NCBI GenBank assembly: GCA_964612555.1
Contig: CAZTBW010000004.1
Coordinates: 1-64,000 of the forward strand
Reading direction: 5' to 3'
Length of the DNA stretch: 64,000 nt
Source: DAOLCO01 sp964612555
Lineage (GTDB): Bacteria; Bdellovibrionota_C; UBA2361; SZUA-149; DAOLCO01
Position numbers and translations under genes: made by a program. This document shows positions 10,601 to 17,484 of this stretch, piece after piece; the first letter of the stretch is position 1, and every line of letters begins with the position of its first letter. Under the pieces are notes generated by a model. It ran no database searches, was not told where the DNA came from, and saw only the letters and a program-made list of their open reading frames with translations.

Positions 10601-12232
10601 AACTGAATAGTTTACCGGGTCATTGGAGTTTCTGAGTACAAGAAGATACTTGATAGTTTCAGTGATATCCTCAACAGTAAGTGTTCCCCCATCAAGATAT
10701 TCCGAACCGGTAGTCGCATCTTTCTTTGTACTGAACTTTCTACCCTTCAAACCACCTCTTGAACCACCATAAAGCTTGAAGTCAAGCTTCATACGCCCTA
10801 CCGCAGACAGATCGTAGCGCTCAGGGTTAAAGAAAAGGTTATGGAAATTTGCTTCAGCAGCTTCAATACGAGGTGGATCACCAGGTCTGAGGTGCTTGTA
10901 TATCTCAATCAGTGCATCACGCTGAGGTCTGCCAAGATATACTGAAAGTATATCCTCCTTTTCAGGCTCAAGACCGTCCGAGTCAAGAGTCTTAAGAAGC
11001 GCATCACCAATGTGATTTTCCCGCAAGTAAAGAACTTCAACCTGAGTAATACCCATATCCCGAAGTTCGGAAAAAGTACCACTCTCTTTGATTCTACCCT
11101 TACTGTCAGTCTGATCAGGAGTAAATGCTTCACCGGCACGCACCAGTACTCTGAACTTGGCAAAAATATCCGCAAGGTCTTTTTCTGAAATTTCTGAAAG
11201 GTTTTTAGGGAGTACCTTATTTATCTCATCCCAACCAACCAAAACATCCCCCTTGTTAGCAATAAGCTTTTTACCGGAGGGACTCGGGATATCGTCAATT
11301 GCCTGTACGATAGTCTTGGCAGATACGATAGACTCAATTGAAGCAGGATCTATTTCAATTTCCTCAAGACCAGCTTCACTAAGCCTTCTAAGGTTGGCAC
11401 GATTAAATTTTTGTCCGGCACGAACAAGTACCTTACCACCTTTAACTTTTACATCGGAAAATGCTTTCTGTCCTTCGAGCTGATCGACTTTGAAAGCTTT
11501 TGTAATGGAACCGTCTTTTGCAACAGTAAGAACATCTGTCTTGTAGAAATAGTTAAGTATCTCCTCGGCACTCATACCCAGAGCGCGAAGGAGTATCGTT
11601 GCATGCTGTTTTCTTCTTCTGTCTATACGAACATGAAGAACATCCTTTACATCAAACTCAAGATCAAGCCATGAACCTCTGTAAGGAATAACACGGGCAT
11701 TGTACAAAATCTTTCCGGAAGAGTGAGTCTTACCCTTGTCATGGTCAAAAAACACACCGGGAGATCGGTGCAACTGACTCACGATAACCCGCTCACTTCC
11801 ATTAATCATGAAGGTACCATGTTCAGTCATTAAAGGAATTTCACCAAAATATACTTCCTGCTCCTTGATATCCCTGATCTGCTTTCCACCTTCAGCACTG
11901 GTATCCCAAAGGACAAGCTGAACCGTCACCTTAAGAGGTGCAGCCCAGGTCATTCCACGTTCCTGACACTCAAGCACGTCATACTTCGGCTCACCTATGT
12001 CATAGGATACAAACTCAAGCGAAGCCGTGTCATTATAATCACGTATCGGGAAGACAGATTTAAATACTGCCTGAAGACCAGTGTCAGTTCTTTTTTCAGG
12101 AGGCACTCCCGCTTGAAGGAACTTGTCAAATGAAGAGGACTGTATCTGAATTAAATTTGGAATTTCTTTAGTTTTTTCAAACTTTGAGTAGTTTCTGCGA
12201 AGGCGAAGGCGGTTACTAACTTTGCTTGACAT
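7670..12232 (-). CDS. rpoB: DNA-directed RNA polymerase subunit beta
   Basis: This is the second catalytic subunit of RNA polymerase. Conserved blocks include the rifampicin-pocket region ([29 protein letters not shown]) with no obvious resistance substitution, and the C-terminal [20 protein letters not shown]. At 1520 residues it is about 180 longer than the E. coli protein. Much of the extra length seems to lie in the beta-lobe region (roughly residues 240-420), rich in short charged segments such as [19 protein letters not shown]. The gene follows a 319-base spacer with an attenuator-like hairpin after rplL. Confidence 0.98.
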   Translation of the reverse strand: [1520 protein letters not shown]

Positions 12233-12319
12233 ACGTTTGTCTTTTCCTACTCTCTAATGAGTTATTATATTACTATATGTTATCCAAAAACCTGCCCGAT
12301 TCCCAAAATCGAAAAGCAC

Positions 12320-12354
12320 AAAAAAAAACAGGTAGAGATAATGATATCTCTACC
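12320..12354 (-). terminator. Attenuator/terminator between rplL and rpoB
   Basis: A perfect 10-bp stem (GGTAGAGATA/TATCTCTACC) with a 4-base loop is followed on the minus strand by TG and nine Ts, a textbook intrinsic terminator. It lies between rplL and rpoB with no new promoter visible after it. By analogy with the E. coli rplL-rpoB spacer it probably terminates only part of the transcripts, keeping RNA polymerase below ribosomal protein L12 output. Confidence 0.75.
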
Positions 12355-12492
12355 GCTTACGAGAGCAACTCAGAGAAGACCGAATATAAAACCGGTCTAC
12401 ACAAAAAATATGTACTGAAAAAAATTGCAAAATTTTTAATGAGCTGCACATCAGCTTTAAATAAAAACAGAAGCCAAAAATAAAGCACTAAA

Positions 12493-12527
12493 GTGTAGTA
12501 TAATACCCGAAGGATAGCATACTACAC
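12493..12527 (-). promoter_or_regulatory. Hairpin just after rplL, possible RNA processing site
   Basis: The perfect 9-bp inverted repeat GTGTAGTAT/ATACTACAC encloses further partly paired sequence (TATCC...GGGTA). It begins 25 bases after the rplL stop. It lacks a T-run, so processing or mRNA 3'-end stabilisation fits better than termination. The rest of the 319-base spacer holds the attenuator at 12320-12354 and a weaker 6-bp hairpin (AGACCG/CGGTCT) near 12376-12397, but no gene. Confidence 0.5.
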
Positions 12528-12551
12528 ACTTACACACGTAAATTCAATACT

Positions 12552-12932
12552 CTATTTAAGCTCTACCTTGGCACCAACTTCTTCAAGCTTTTTCTTGATT
12601 TCCTCAGCTTCAGCTTTGGCAGCAGCTTCCTTAACAGGCTTTGGAGCACTTTCTACAAGCTCTTTTGCCTCTTTAAGCCCAAGGGAAGTTACTTCTCTAA
12701 CCACCTTGATTACCTTGATTTTATCTGCACCGGCAGCAGCAAGAATCACGTCAAACTCGGTTTTCTCCTCAGCAGCGGCAGCAGCAGCTCCAGGAGCAGC
12801 AGCGACCATACCAACCGGAGCAGCCGCACTCACACCAAGCTCTTCCTCAAGAACCTTTACCAGGTTAGCAGCATCCATAAGGGACATTCCCTTGATAAAT
12901 TCTTTTACGCTTTCTACGTTAAGATCGCTCAT
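12552..12932 (-). CDS. rplL: 50S ribosomal protein L7/L12
   Basis: L7/L12 is the multi-copy stalk protein that recruits translational GTPases. It has the N-terminal dimerisation domain, an Ala-rich hinge (AAAPGAAAAAAEEKTEFD) and the C-terminal factor-binding domain with IKVIKVVREVTSLGLKEAK and a terminal GAKVELK. At 126 residues it has the family length. It has a strong AAGGAGAGAG ribosome-binding site, consistent with the extra copies needed per ribosome, and lies 217 bases after rplJ. Confidence 0.98.
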   Translation of the reverse strand: MSDLNVESVKEFIKGMSLMDAANLVKVLEEELGVSAAAPVGMVAAAPGAAAAAAEEKTEFDVILAAAGADKIKVIKVVREVTSLGLKEAKELVESAPKPVKEAAAKAEAEEIKKKLEEVGAKVELK

Positions 12933-13083
12933 TTCTCTCTCCTTCCAATTAATACATTATGATCTGAATTTCATCTTTCAAATCAATACTTTAACAAAAA
13001 AAACTTAAAAATATCCAGTTATTTACTCTTTTTTGCTCGCGCAAATTTTAAATAAATGAGACTGTTACAAATTATCCAGTAAA

Positions 13084-13119
13084 AGTGCTGCACTTGGTAG
13101 CATATCACCAAATGCAACT
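13084..13119 (-). promoter_or_regulatory. Hairpin in the rplJ-rplL spacer
   Basis: An imperfect stem of about 14 bp (TTGCATTTGGT with ACCAAGTGCAG, extended by AGT/ACT with a small bulge) has an 8-base loop and ends in ACTTTTACT on the minus strand. It lies 30 bases after the rplJ stop. It may be a weak attenuator or processing site; the short T-run argues against strong termination. Confidence 0.45.
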
Positions 13120-13149
13120 CAATAGCTCCGGGCTACTTTTTTTCAGCTG

Positions 13150-13674
13150 TTATCCCTTTTTTTCTATTTCGGACTTCCAGGCATCAAGAGTTCTCACTAA
13201 CTGGGTTGCAGGAGCATTAAGCAACCTGACAAGCTGAGTTGCCGGAGCATTCATTAATGCAAGTAACTTGGCAAAAAGCTCTTCTTTGGACGGTAGCGTC
13301 GCAATTCCATCAACTTCACTCTTTGAAATAACACGCCCCTCAAAAACACCAGCCTTTACAGACAGGGTTTCCAAATCCTTGGTATGTTTACTGATGATTT
13401 TAGCGGGAGAAACTACATCTTCTTTCGCCCAGACCACTGCAACAGGACCTTTCAGATGATCAACCAGATCACTAACCGGGGTCTCTGAAATTGCTCTCTT
13501 TGCCAGAGTGTTTTTAACAATTGCAAAGGATGCCCCGGTAGCCCGTAATTCTTTTCTGAAACTAGTCAGCTGAGCGCAGGTAGTACCCTGATACGAAAGT
13601 ACATAGGCAGCTCCGGCTTCACTGAAAAGCTCAGATATCTCTTTTACCGACTGTTCTTTTTCATGTGCCAACAT
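13150..13674 (-). CDS. rplJ: 50S ribosomal protein L10
   Basis: L10 anchors the L7/L12 stalk on 23S rRNA and, with L12, represses its own operon in many bacteria. The protein has the family N-terminal domain (KGPVAVVWAKEDVVSPAKI) and a C-terminal helix that would hold L12 dimers. The C-terminal part contains a near-exact internal repeat (LNAPATQLVR twice), which may reflect expansion of the L12-binding helix. It follows rplA by 79 bases. Confidence 0.97.
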   Translation of the reverse strand: MLAHEKEQSVKEISELFSEAGAAYVLSYQGTTCAQLTSFRKELRATGASFAIVKNTLAKRAISETPVSDLVDHLKGPVAVVWAKEDVVSPAKIISKHTKDLETLSVKAGVFEGRVISKSEVDGIATLPSKEELFAKLLALMNAPATQLVRLLNAPATQLVRTLDAWKSEIEKKG

Positions 13675-13753
13675 ACGTCAATTTCTCCTAAAACTTTTAT
13701 CCCGTCTCTTTCTACTTTTTTCCCATCATCCACAAATGGACTATGGACTATCG

Positions 13754-14449
13754 TTACGCCTTAAACGCAGCAACATCCAGAGCTATGCTGGGTCCCATAG
13801 TAGTGGAAATATGAGCAGATTTAATGTACGCCCCTTTCGAAGTAGGTGGCTTTGCCTTAAGCACCGCATCAATCACTGCAAGCGTATTATCTTTAATTTT
13901 ATCCGCCCCAAAAGACATAAGAGCAAGTCCCACATGAACTATACCCGCCTTCTCCACTCTGAACTCAACTCTTCCGGATTTAATTGCTTCGATTGCTTTT
14001 GCAATGTCAGGAGAAACAGTACCAACTTTCGGGTTCGGCATTAAACCACGAGGTCCAAGCAGTTTTCCGATTCTTCCAACAAGCGCCATTGCATCAGGGG
14101 TTGCAACCGCAGCATCGAAATCCATCCATCCTCCCTGAATCTTTTGCACCAGATCTTCCGCACCCACATAATCAGCACCGGCAGCTTCAGCTTCTTTAGC
14201 CTTTTCTCCCTTACAGAACGCCGCAACACGAATAACCTTTCCTCTCCCGTGAGGAAGTGCAACCGTGGCACGTACATTCTCTTCAGCTTTACGAGGGTTC
14301 ACGCCGAGATTGATACTGATATCAACCGACTCATCAAACTTTGCTTTTGGAAGAGACTCCAATATCTTTACCGCCTCTTCAACGGAGTGCAACTTGGAAG
14401 GCTCTACCAGCTTTCGTGCCGTCTGCAATCTTTTACCAACTCGTGCCAT
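13754..14449 (-). CDS. rplA: 50S ribosomal protein L1
   Basis: L1 forms the mobile stalk near the E site and represses the rplKA operon in many bacteria. The 231-residue length and signature segments (GKLLGPRGLMPNPKVGTV; VGKRLQTARKLVE at the N-terminus) are typical. It lies between rplK and rplJ in the standard nusG-rplK-rplA-rplJ-rplL order. Confidence 0.98.
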   Translation of the reverse strand: MARVGKRLQTARKLVEPSKLHSVEEAVKILESLPKAKFDESVDISINLGVNPRKAEENVRATVALPHGRGKVIRVAAFCKGEKAKEAEAAGADYVGAEDLVQKIQGGWMDFDAAVATPDAMALVGRIGKLLGPRGLMPNPKVGTVSPDIAKAIEAIKSGRVEFRVEKAGIVHVGLALMSFGADKIKDNTLAVIDAVLKAKPPTSKGAYIKSAHISTTMGPSIALDVAAFKA

Positions 14450-14511
14450 GTCTACCTCTAAATCCTGGAATTATCTATTATTGAACACTATTATATTATT
14501 GAAAAAGCCCA

Positions 14512-14955
14512 CTATTGAAATAACGGGGTCTTAACACCCATACTTCTTGCAGAACCGGCAATGATTTTTACCGCTTCATCAAGATCGTACGCGCTTAAAT
14601 CTTCCATCTTGATTTTTGCAATTTCCTGAAGGTCTTCCATAGTGAGAGAACCTACTTTTTTCTTGTTAGGCTCACTGGAACCTTTCTGAACTTTTGCATA
14701 CTTTTTGATTAGAAAAGATGCCGGCGGGCTCTTTACTTCAAATGAAAAAGAGCGATCAGCATACACAGTAATCACAACAGGAAGTATGGTTCCCGTCTGA
14801 GACTGGGTCTTTGCATTAAACGCCTTACAGAACTCCATTATGTTCACCCCTTGCTGACCAAGTGCTGGTCCCACCGGAGGTGAAGGATTTGCCTGACCCG
14901 CAGGAATCTGTAACTTTACATAGCCTGTAATTTTTTTGCTTTTAGGAGGAGCCAT
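14512..14955 (-). CDS. rplK: 50S ribosomal protein L11
   Basis: L11 is the GTPase-centre protein, needed for the RelA response and the target site of thiopeptides. The N-terminal Pro-rich segment (IPAGQANPSPPVGPALGQQG) and the C-terminal KTPLFQ region identify it. At 147 residues it is slightly longer than the usual ~141. It lies 57 bases after nusG. Confidence 0.98.
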   Translation of the reverse strand: MAPPKSKKITGYVKLQIPAGQANPSPPVGPALGQQGVNIMEFCKAFNAKTQSQTGTILPVVITVYADRSFSFEVKSPPASFLIKKYAKVQKGSSEPNKKKVGSLTMEDLQEIAKIKMEDLSAYDLDEAVKIIAGSARSMGVKTPLFQ

Positions 14956-15012
14956 AGTAACACCAAATTCAATTCACTTATCTTAATTTTATTCTGCTTA
15001 ATTTCGCACTGC

Positions 15013-15837
15013 TTATACTTTCTCTACCTGTACAAAATCAAGCTCTACAGGGGTATTTCTTCCAAAAATACTGATAAGAACACGAACTTTACCCTTGTCA
15101 GCTTTAACCTCGTCTATGGTTCCATTAAAGTCAGCAAAAGGTCCGTCAATGACCTTGACTGAGTCACCATCTTCAAATTGAACCTTCGGACGTGCTTTTT
15201 GCCCAATTCCTTCCATCTGTTCAAAAAGAGTCTGCACCTCTTGCGGGCTGAGGGGGACAGGATTATGAGAATCACCAACAAAACCAGTAACTTTAGGCGT
15301 ATCCTTTACCAGGTGCCAGGTCTCATCATCAAGGACACACTGAATCAGGATATAACCCGGAAAGAACTTTCTTGTAGAGGTCTTCTTTTCACCACGAACA
15401 AGCTCTACCACTTTCTCCTGAGGGACAATAATCCTCCCGAATTTGTCCTGTAAGGAAGCGTTTCTGATTCTTTCTTCAAGTGAAAGCTTAACTCTACCCT
15501 CAAATCCTGAGTAAACATGCACCACGTACCATGGAATATGCGTCTTCCTTTCAGCTTCAAGCCTTTCTGCCTCAATTTTATCGGCTTCAGATTTTTCTGC
15601 TTCTGAAGTGTTTTCCTGCCCTACCTGAGGTACTTCCCCCGCTGCTTCAACAGATGTTTTTTCTTCAACTGCTTCAGTAGGCAAGACATCAGCAGCCAAA
15701 ACATTAGCAGCCAGTTCAGCAGAAGCTGCCACATCCACATCTGCTGTATTTACAACAGGTTGAGCAGTATCAATCTGCACCGGAGGCATTTCTGAAGCAC
15801 CCTCATCAGAGCTTTCAACTTGCTTGTCATCAATCAT
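15013..15837 (-). CDS. nusG: Transcription termination/antitermination factor NusG with acidic N-terminal extension
   Basis: NusG binds RNA polymerase and couples it to Rho or the leading ribosome. The canonical NGN domain begins near residue 100 (IPWYVVHVYSGFE) and the C-terminal KOW domain is intact (VQFEDGDSVKVIDGPFADF). In front lies an unusual extension of about 100 residues rich in Ala, Glu, Asp and Val, with an EAERLEAERK-like charged end, probably disordered. The start is supported by an AGG box; no other ATG with a good site lies near the NGN domain. secE and tRNA-Trp, often just upstream, are not here; the ACP-like cassettes occupy that position. Confidence 0.95.
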   Translation of the reverse strand: MIDDKQVESSDEGASEMPPVQIDTAQPVVNTADVDVAASAELAANVLAADVLPTEAVEEKTSVEAAGEVPQVGQENTSEAEKSEADKIEAERLEAERKTHIPWYVVHVYSGFEGRVKLSLEERIRNASLQDKFGRIIVPQEKVVELVRGEKKTSTRKFFPGYILIQCVLDDETWHLVKDTPKVTGFVGDSHNPVPLSPQEVQTLFEQMEGIGQKARPKVQFEDGDSVKVIDGPFADFNGTIDEVKADKGKVRVLISIFGRNTPVELDFVQVEKV

Positions 15838-16016
15838 GAAATTACCTGATCTAGATTCGAAAACTGTACCAGTCCGAATAATATAAAAAATGAGTAGAAC
15901 ACTTGCCCTACTTTTGCTTGAAAATCAATGGTTTCAGCTAAAAAATATTTAAAAATGAGTAATATCATATGAGAAAATTACCCCTTGCCTTTTTATTTCG
16001 ATGGGAGTAGATAAAC
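15838..16016. other. AT-rich spacer between nusG and the first ACP-like cassette
   Basis: This spacer lies between the divergent nusG and cassette 1. It must contain the nusG promoter, and TATATT/TATTAT-like -10 boxes occur on the minus strand near 15880-15890, but no convincing -35 box pairs with them. I see no gene, repeat or RNA here. Confidence 0.4.
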
Positions 16017-16052
16017 CTGACTTTTTTAAGGTGGATTTATCCTGTCTACCAT
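16017..16052 (+). promoter_or_regulatory. Degenerate promoter of ACP-like cassette 1
   Basis: Aligning the three cassettes places a -35-like CTGACT (16017-16022) and a -10-like TACCAT (16047-16052) here. They are 24 bases apart rather than the 17 of cassettes 2 and 3, because cassette 1 has about 7 extra bases. With 17-base spacing the -10 would be the poor TCCTGT. This promoter may be weak, dead or regulated. Confidence 0.4.
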
Positions 16053-16091
16053 AAAAACACATTCTTTCACATTCCGCTTACCTGTGGGCAG

Positions 16092-16272
16092 ATTTGCGAT
16101 GTCTTTAACATAATCACACAAGATTATTTAAAAGACATTGGATTTAAAGGTTTTTAGATTGATGTTTTGTTTTTATTACTGATTCTTGATTCCTTCTCCG
16201 GGTTTTTAGAACAATAGATTTTTTCTTGCAACGTTGTTGTGGGGCTATTGTTGTACTTAACCGGAGAAAGGA
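16092..16272 (+). promoter_or_regulatory. Structured 5' leader RNA of cassette 1
   Basis: There are two structural modules. First, a 17-bp hairpin with two mismatches (16099-16115 with 16122-16138). Second, a three-tier hairpin: outer stem TTCTCCGG/CCGGAGAA (16194-16201, 16261-16268), middle stem AACAATAG/CTATTGTT (16210-16217, 16245-16252) and inner stem TGCAAC/GTTGTG (16227-16232, 16236-16241). The same stems recur in the leaders at 16793 and 20344 with compensatory changes. The outer 3' arm contains the GGAG part of the ribosome-binding region, so folding could control translation. Element 16093-16106 is perfectly complementary to 16635-16648 in the terminator. Confidence 0.75.
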
Positions 16273-16278
16273 ATGACG

Positions 16279-16602
16279 ATGTCAAAAGAACGAATAAAGA
16301 CCAGAGAGGAGTCAGATTCGATTCTCATGGAGAAGATCATTAAGGTCATTGCGAATACCTATGGTCTTACCCCAAGAGACTTAGTGAACATATATGATAA
16401 GGACTTGATAAAGGGTTTCTCAGGCGGCTTAGAAACCGAAAAACTTCTGGTTGCAAACCTTGAGGAGACTTTCGGTATCCACATTAACTACAATGAATGG
16501 GATCAGAAAGTATATATCCTGGACGACGCAATCAAATTTGCTAAAGAGAGGATTAACAATTCAACATCCTCACCTTTTAAAGACCCTCATTGTCTCACCT
16601 AA
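16279..16602 (+). CDS. Acyl-carrier-protein-like small protein, cassette 1 (no DSL serine)
   Basis: This acidic 107-residue protein has an ACP-like fold pattern: helix I (MEKIIKVIANTYGL), a loop, then a helix-II-like segment (TEKLLVANLEETFGIHI, similar to the ACP ALEEEFDxEI motif) and a final helix (ILDDAIKFAKERI). Where ACPs carry DSL it has GFSGGLET (residues 46-53). No Ser stands in the canonical attachment position, although S48 is close. The ATG at 16279 is chosen because AAGGA lies 6 bases upstream and aligns with the other cassettes; an ATG at 16273 adds two residues. The C-terminal ~15 residues are non-ACP tail. Function unknown; possibly a non-acylated ACP homologue acting as a binding partner. 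Confidence 0.72.
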   Translation: MSKERIKTREESDSILMEKIIKVIANTYGLTPRDLVNIYDKDLIKGFSGGLETEKLLVANLEETFGIHINYNEWDQKVYILDDAIKFAKERINNSTSSPFKDPHCLT

Positions 16603-16634
16603 TGGAAGTGATAATAAACAAATAAGTATAATCC

Positions 16635-16673
16635 AAAGACATCGCAAAAAGGATTTTATCCGATGTCTTTTTC
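16635..16673 (+). terminator. Terminator of cassette 1, complementary to its leader
   Basis: The stem AAAGACATC/GATGTCTTT has an upper GGAT/ATCC helix and a TTTTTCTTT tail. The 5' arm (16635-16648) is an exact complement of the leader element 16093-16106. The 3' arm (16658-16671) pairs with leader element 16130-16143 over 14 bases with one G-U. The same arrangement recurs in the other two cassettes. Confidence 0.8.
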
Positions 16674-16725
16674 TTTCCCTCCAAGCCCCTGCAATCCACC
16701 AAACCCTTAACAATCCATATAAAAC

Positions 16726-16754
16726 TTGACTTTTTTAACGCATGTTTCTACTAT
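16726..16754 (+). promoter_or_regulatory. Sigma70-type promoter of cassette 2
   Basis: TTGACT (16726-16731) and TACTAT (16749-16754) are separated by exactly 17 bases. The same layout, with similar sequence after the -35 box (six Ts), is found at cassette 3. The transcript would start near 16761, in a TGTTCTTTAACA stretch that resembles a boxA antitermination element. Confidence 0.75.
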
Positions 16755-16792
16755 GGGAATTGTTCTTTAACATCCTTGTTTGCACCGAGTAG

Positions 16793-16960
16793 ATTTTGCG
16801 ATGTCTTTTACATAGATTTTTTCATTTATGTAAAAGACATTGGATTTGAAGGTTTCTTCTGGTTTTATTCTTCCTGCTCCGGATTCTTAGAACAATGGTT
16901 TTTCTCTCGCGACGTTGTCGTGGAGCCATTGTTGCATCAATCTGGAAAAGGAAGTGAAAT
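16793..16960 (+). promoter_or_regulatory. Structured 5' leader RNA of cassette 2
   Basis: A perfect 14-bp hairpin is formed by 16801-16814 with 16827-16840. The three-tier hairpin follows: outer CCGGATT/AATCTGG (16879-16885, 16939-16945), middle AACAATGG/CCATTGTT (16891-16898, 16926-16933) and inner CGCGAC/GTCGTG around a GTT loop (16908-16913, 16917-16922). Compared with cassette 1, an A-U pair in the middle stem becomes G-C and an A-U in the inner stem becomes G-C, so pairing is conserved while sequence changes. The ribosome-binding site AAGGA lies a few bases beyond the outer stem. Element 16794-16809 is complementary to 17487-17502. Confidence 0.8.
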
Positions 16961-17248
16961 ATGGATATAGGAAATATTTCAAAACCAAGATCCGTAGATG
17001 AGATTGTCACTAGTCTCATATGCGAAGTACTCTGGCTAGATGATAGCACTGTTCAGAAGAACAGTAATATCAAAGACCTCGGCGCGACACCTGCCGAACT
17101 TGTTACCATACGGCAGGAGCTCATGGACGAGTTCGAAATAGAAATACCTGCGAAGTCATGGAAGCAAGGGAAAACAGTTGGCGACGCAATCCAGTGCGTC
17201 AGGGACGCTTTGGAGAAAAAAAGATGGGAGGAAGACGATGCCAATTAG
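16961..17248 (+). CDS. Acyl-carrier-protein-like small protein, cassette 2 first gene (Ser replaced by Pro)
   Basis: This 95-residue protein aligns over nearly its whole length with ACPs: helix I (VDEIVTSLICEVLWL), NSNIKDLGATPAEL, helix II (ELVTIRQELMDEFEIEIP) and a C-terminal TVGDAIQCVRDAL segment. The DSL motif is replaced by ATPAEL, putting Pro44 where the phosphopantetheinyl Ser should be, so it cannot be a conventional holo-ACP. A Lys/Glu-rich tail follows. The next gene starts inside its last codons, indicating translational coupling. Upstream lies the structured leader with AAGGA 8 bases before the ATG. Function unknown. Confidence 0.78.
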   Translation: MDIGNISKPRSVDEIVTSLICEVLWLDDSTVQKNSNIKDLGATPAELVTIRQELMDEFEIEIPAKSWKQGKTVGDAIQCVRDALEKKRWEEDDAN

Positions 17249-17474
17249 ACAAATCGTCATTGCCCACTTCCGCAAGACCTTTAATATTGAAGTCTCTAAC
17301 GGAACGAGAATCGGAGACCTGGGAGAAATCCCAGATGACTTCTTTAAGAGACTTTGGGAGATCTGTCGTAAAGACAGATATGAGCCAGAACCTCCCGGTC
17401 TTGACAGAGATGAGACCGTTGGCAGCCTGATCAGAACCCTTGAACTTCTACTAGGGACAGCAACAATCAGGTAA
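17238..17474 (+). CDS. Acyl-carrier-protein-like small protein, cassette 2 second gene (Ser replaced by Pro)
   Basis: The ATG at 17238 overlaps the preceding gene by 11 bases and is preceded by GGAGG with a 6-base gap, so it is favoured over an upstream in-frame start at 17178. The 78-residue product resembles a divergent ACP: NGTRIGDLGEIPDDF aligns with the motif-II region of the preceding protein, with Pro32 at the Ser position, and TVGSLIRTLELLL matches the last helix. The helix II acidic EEEF region is poorly conserved. Cassette 2 thus encodes a coupled pair of degenerate ACP-like proteins, perhaps made in equal amounts as a heteromer. Confidence 0.65.
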   Translation: MPIRQIVIAHFRKTFNIEVSNGTRIGDLGEIPDDFFKRLWEICRKDRYEPEPPGLDRDETVGSLIRTLELLLGTATIR

Positions 17475-17484
17475 TAAAGCACCC

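Noticed and set aside
17178..17237. Upstream in-frame ATG giving a 98-residue protein in cassette 2
   Set aside because: The internal ATG at 17238 has GGAGG with a 6-base gap and fits the ACP-like boundary; the upstream extension lies inside the preceding gene and lacks a site.
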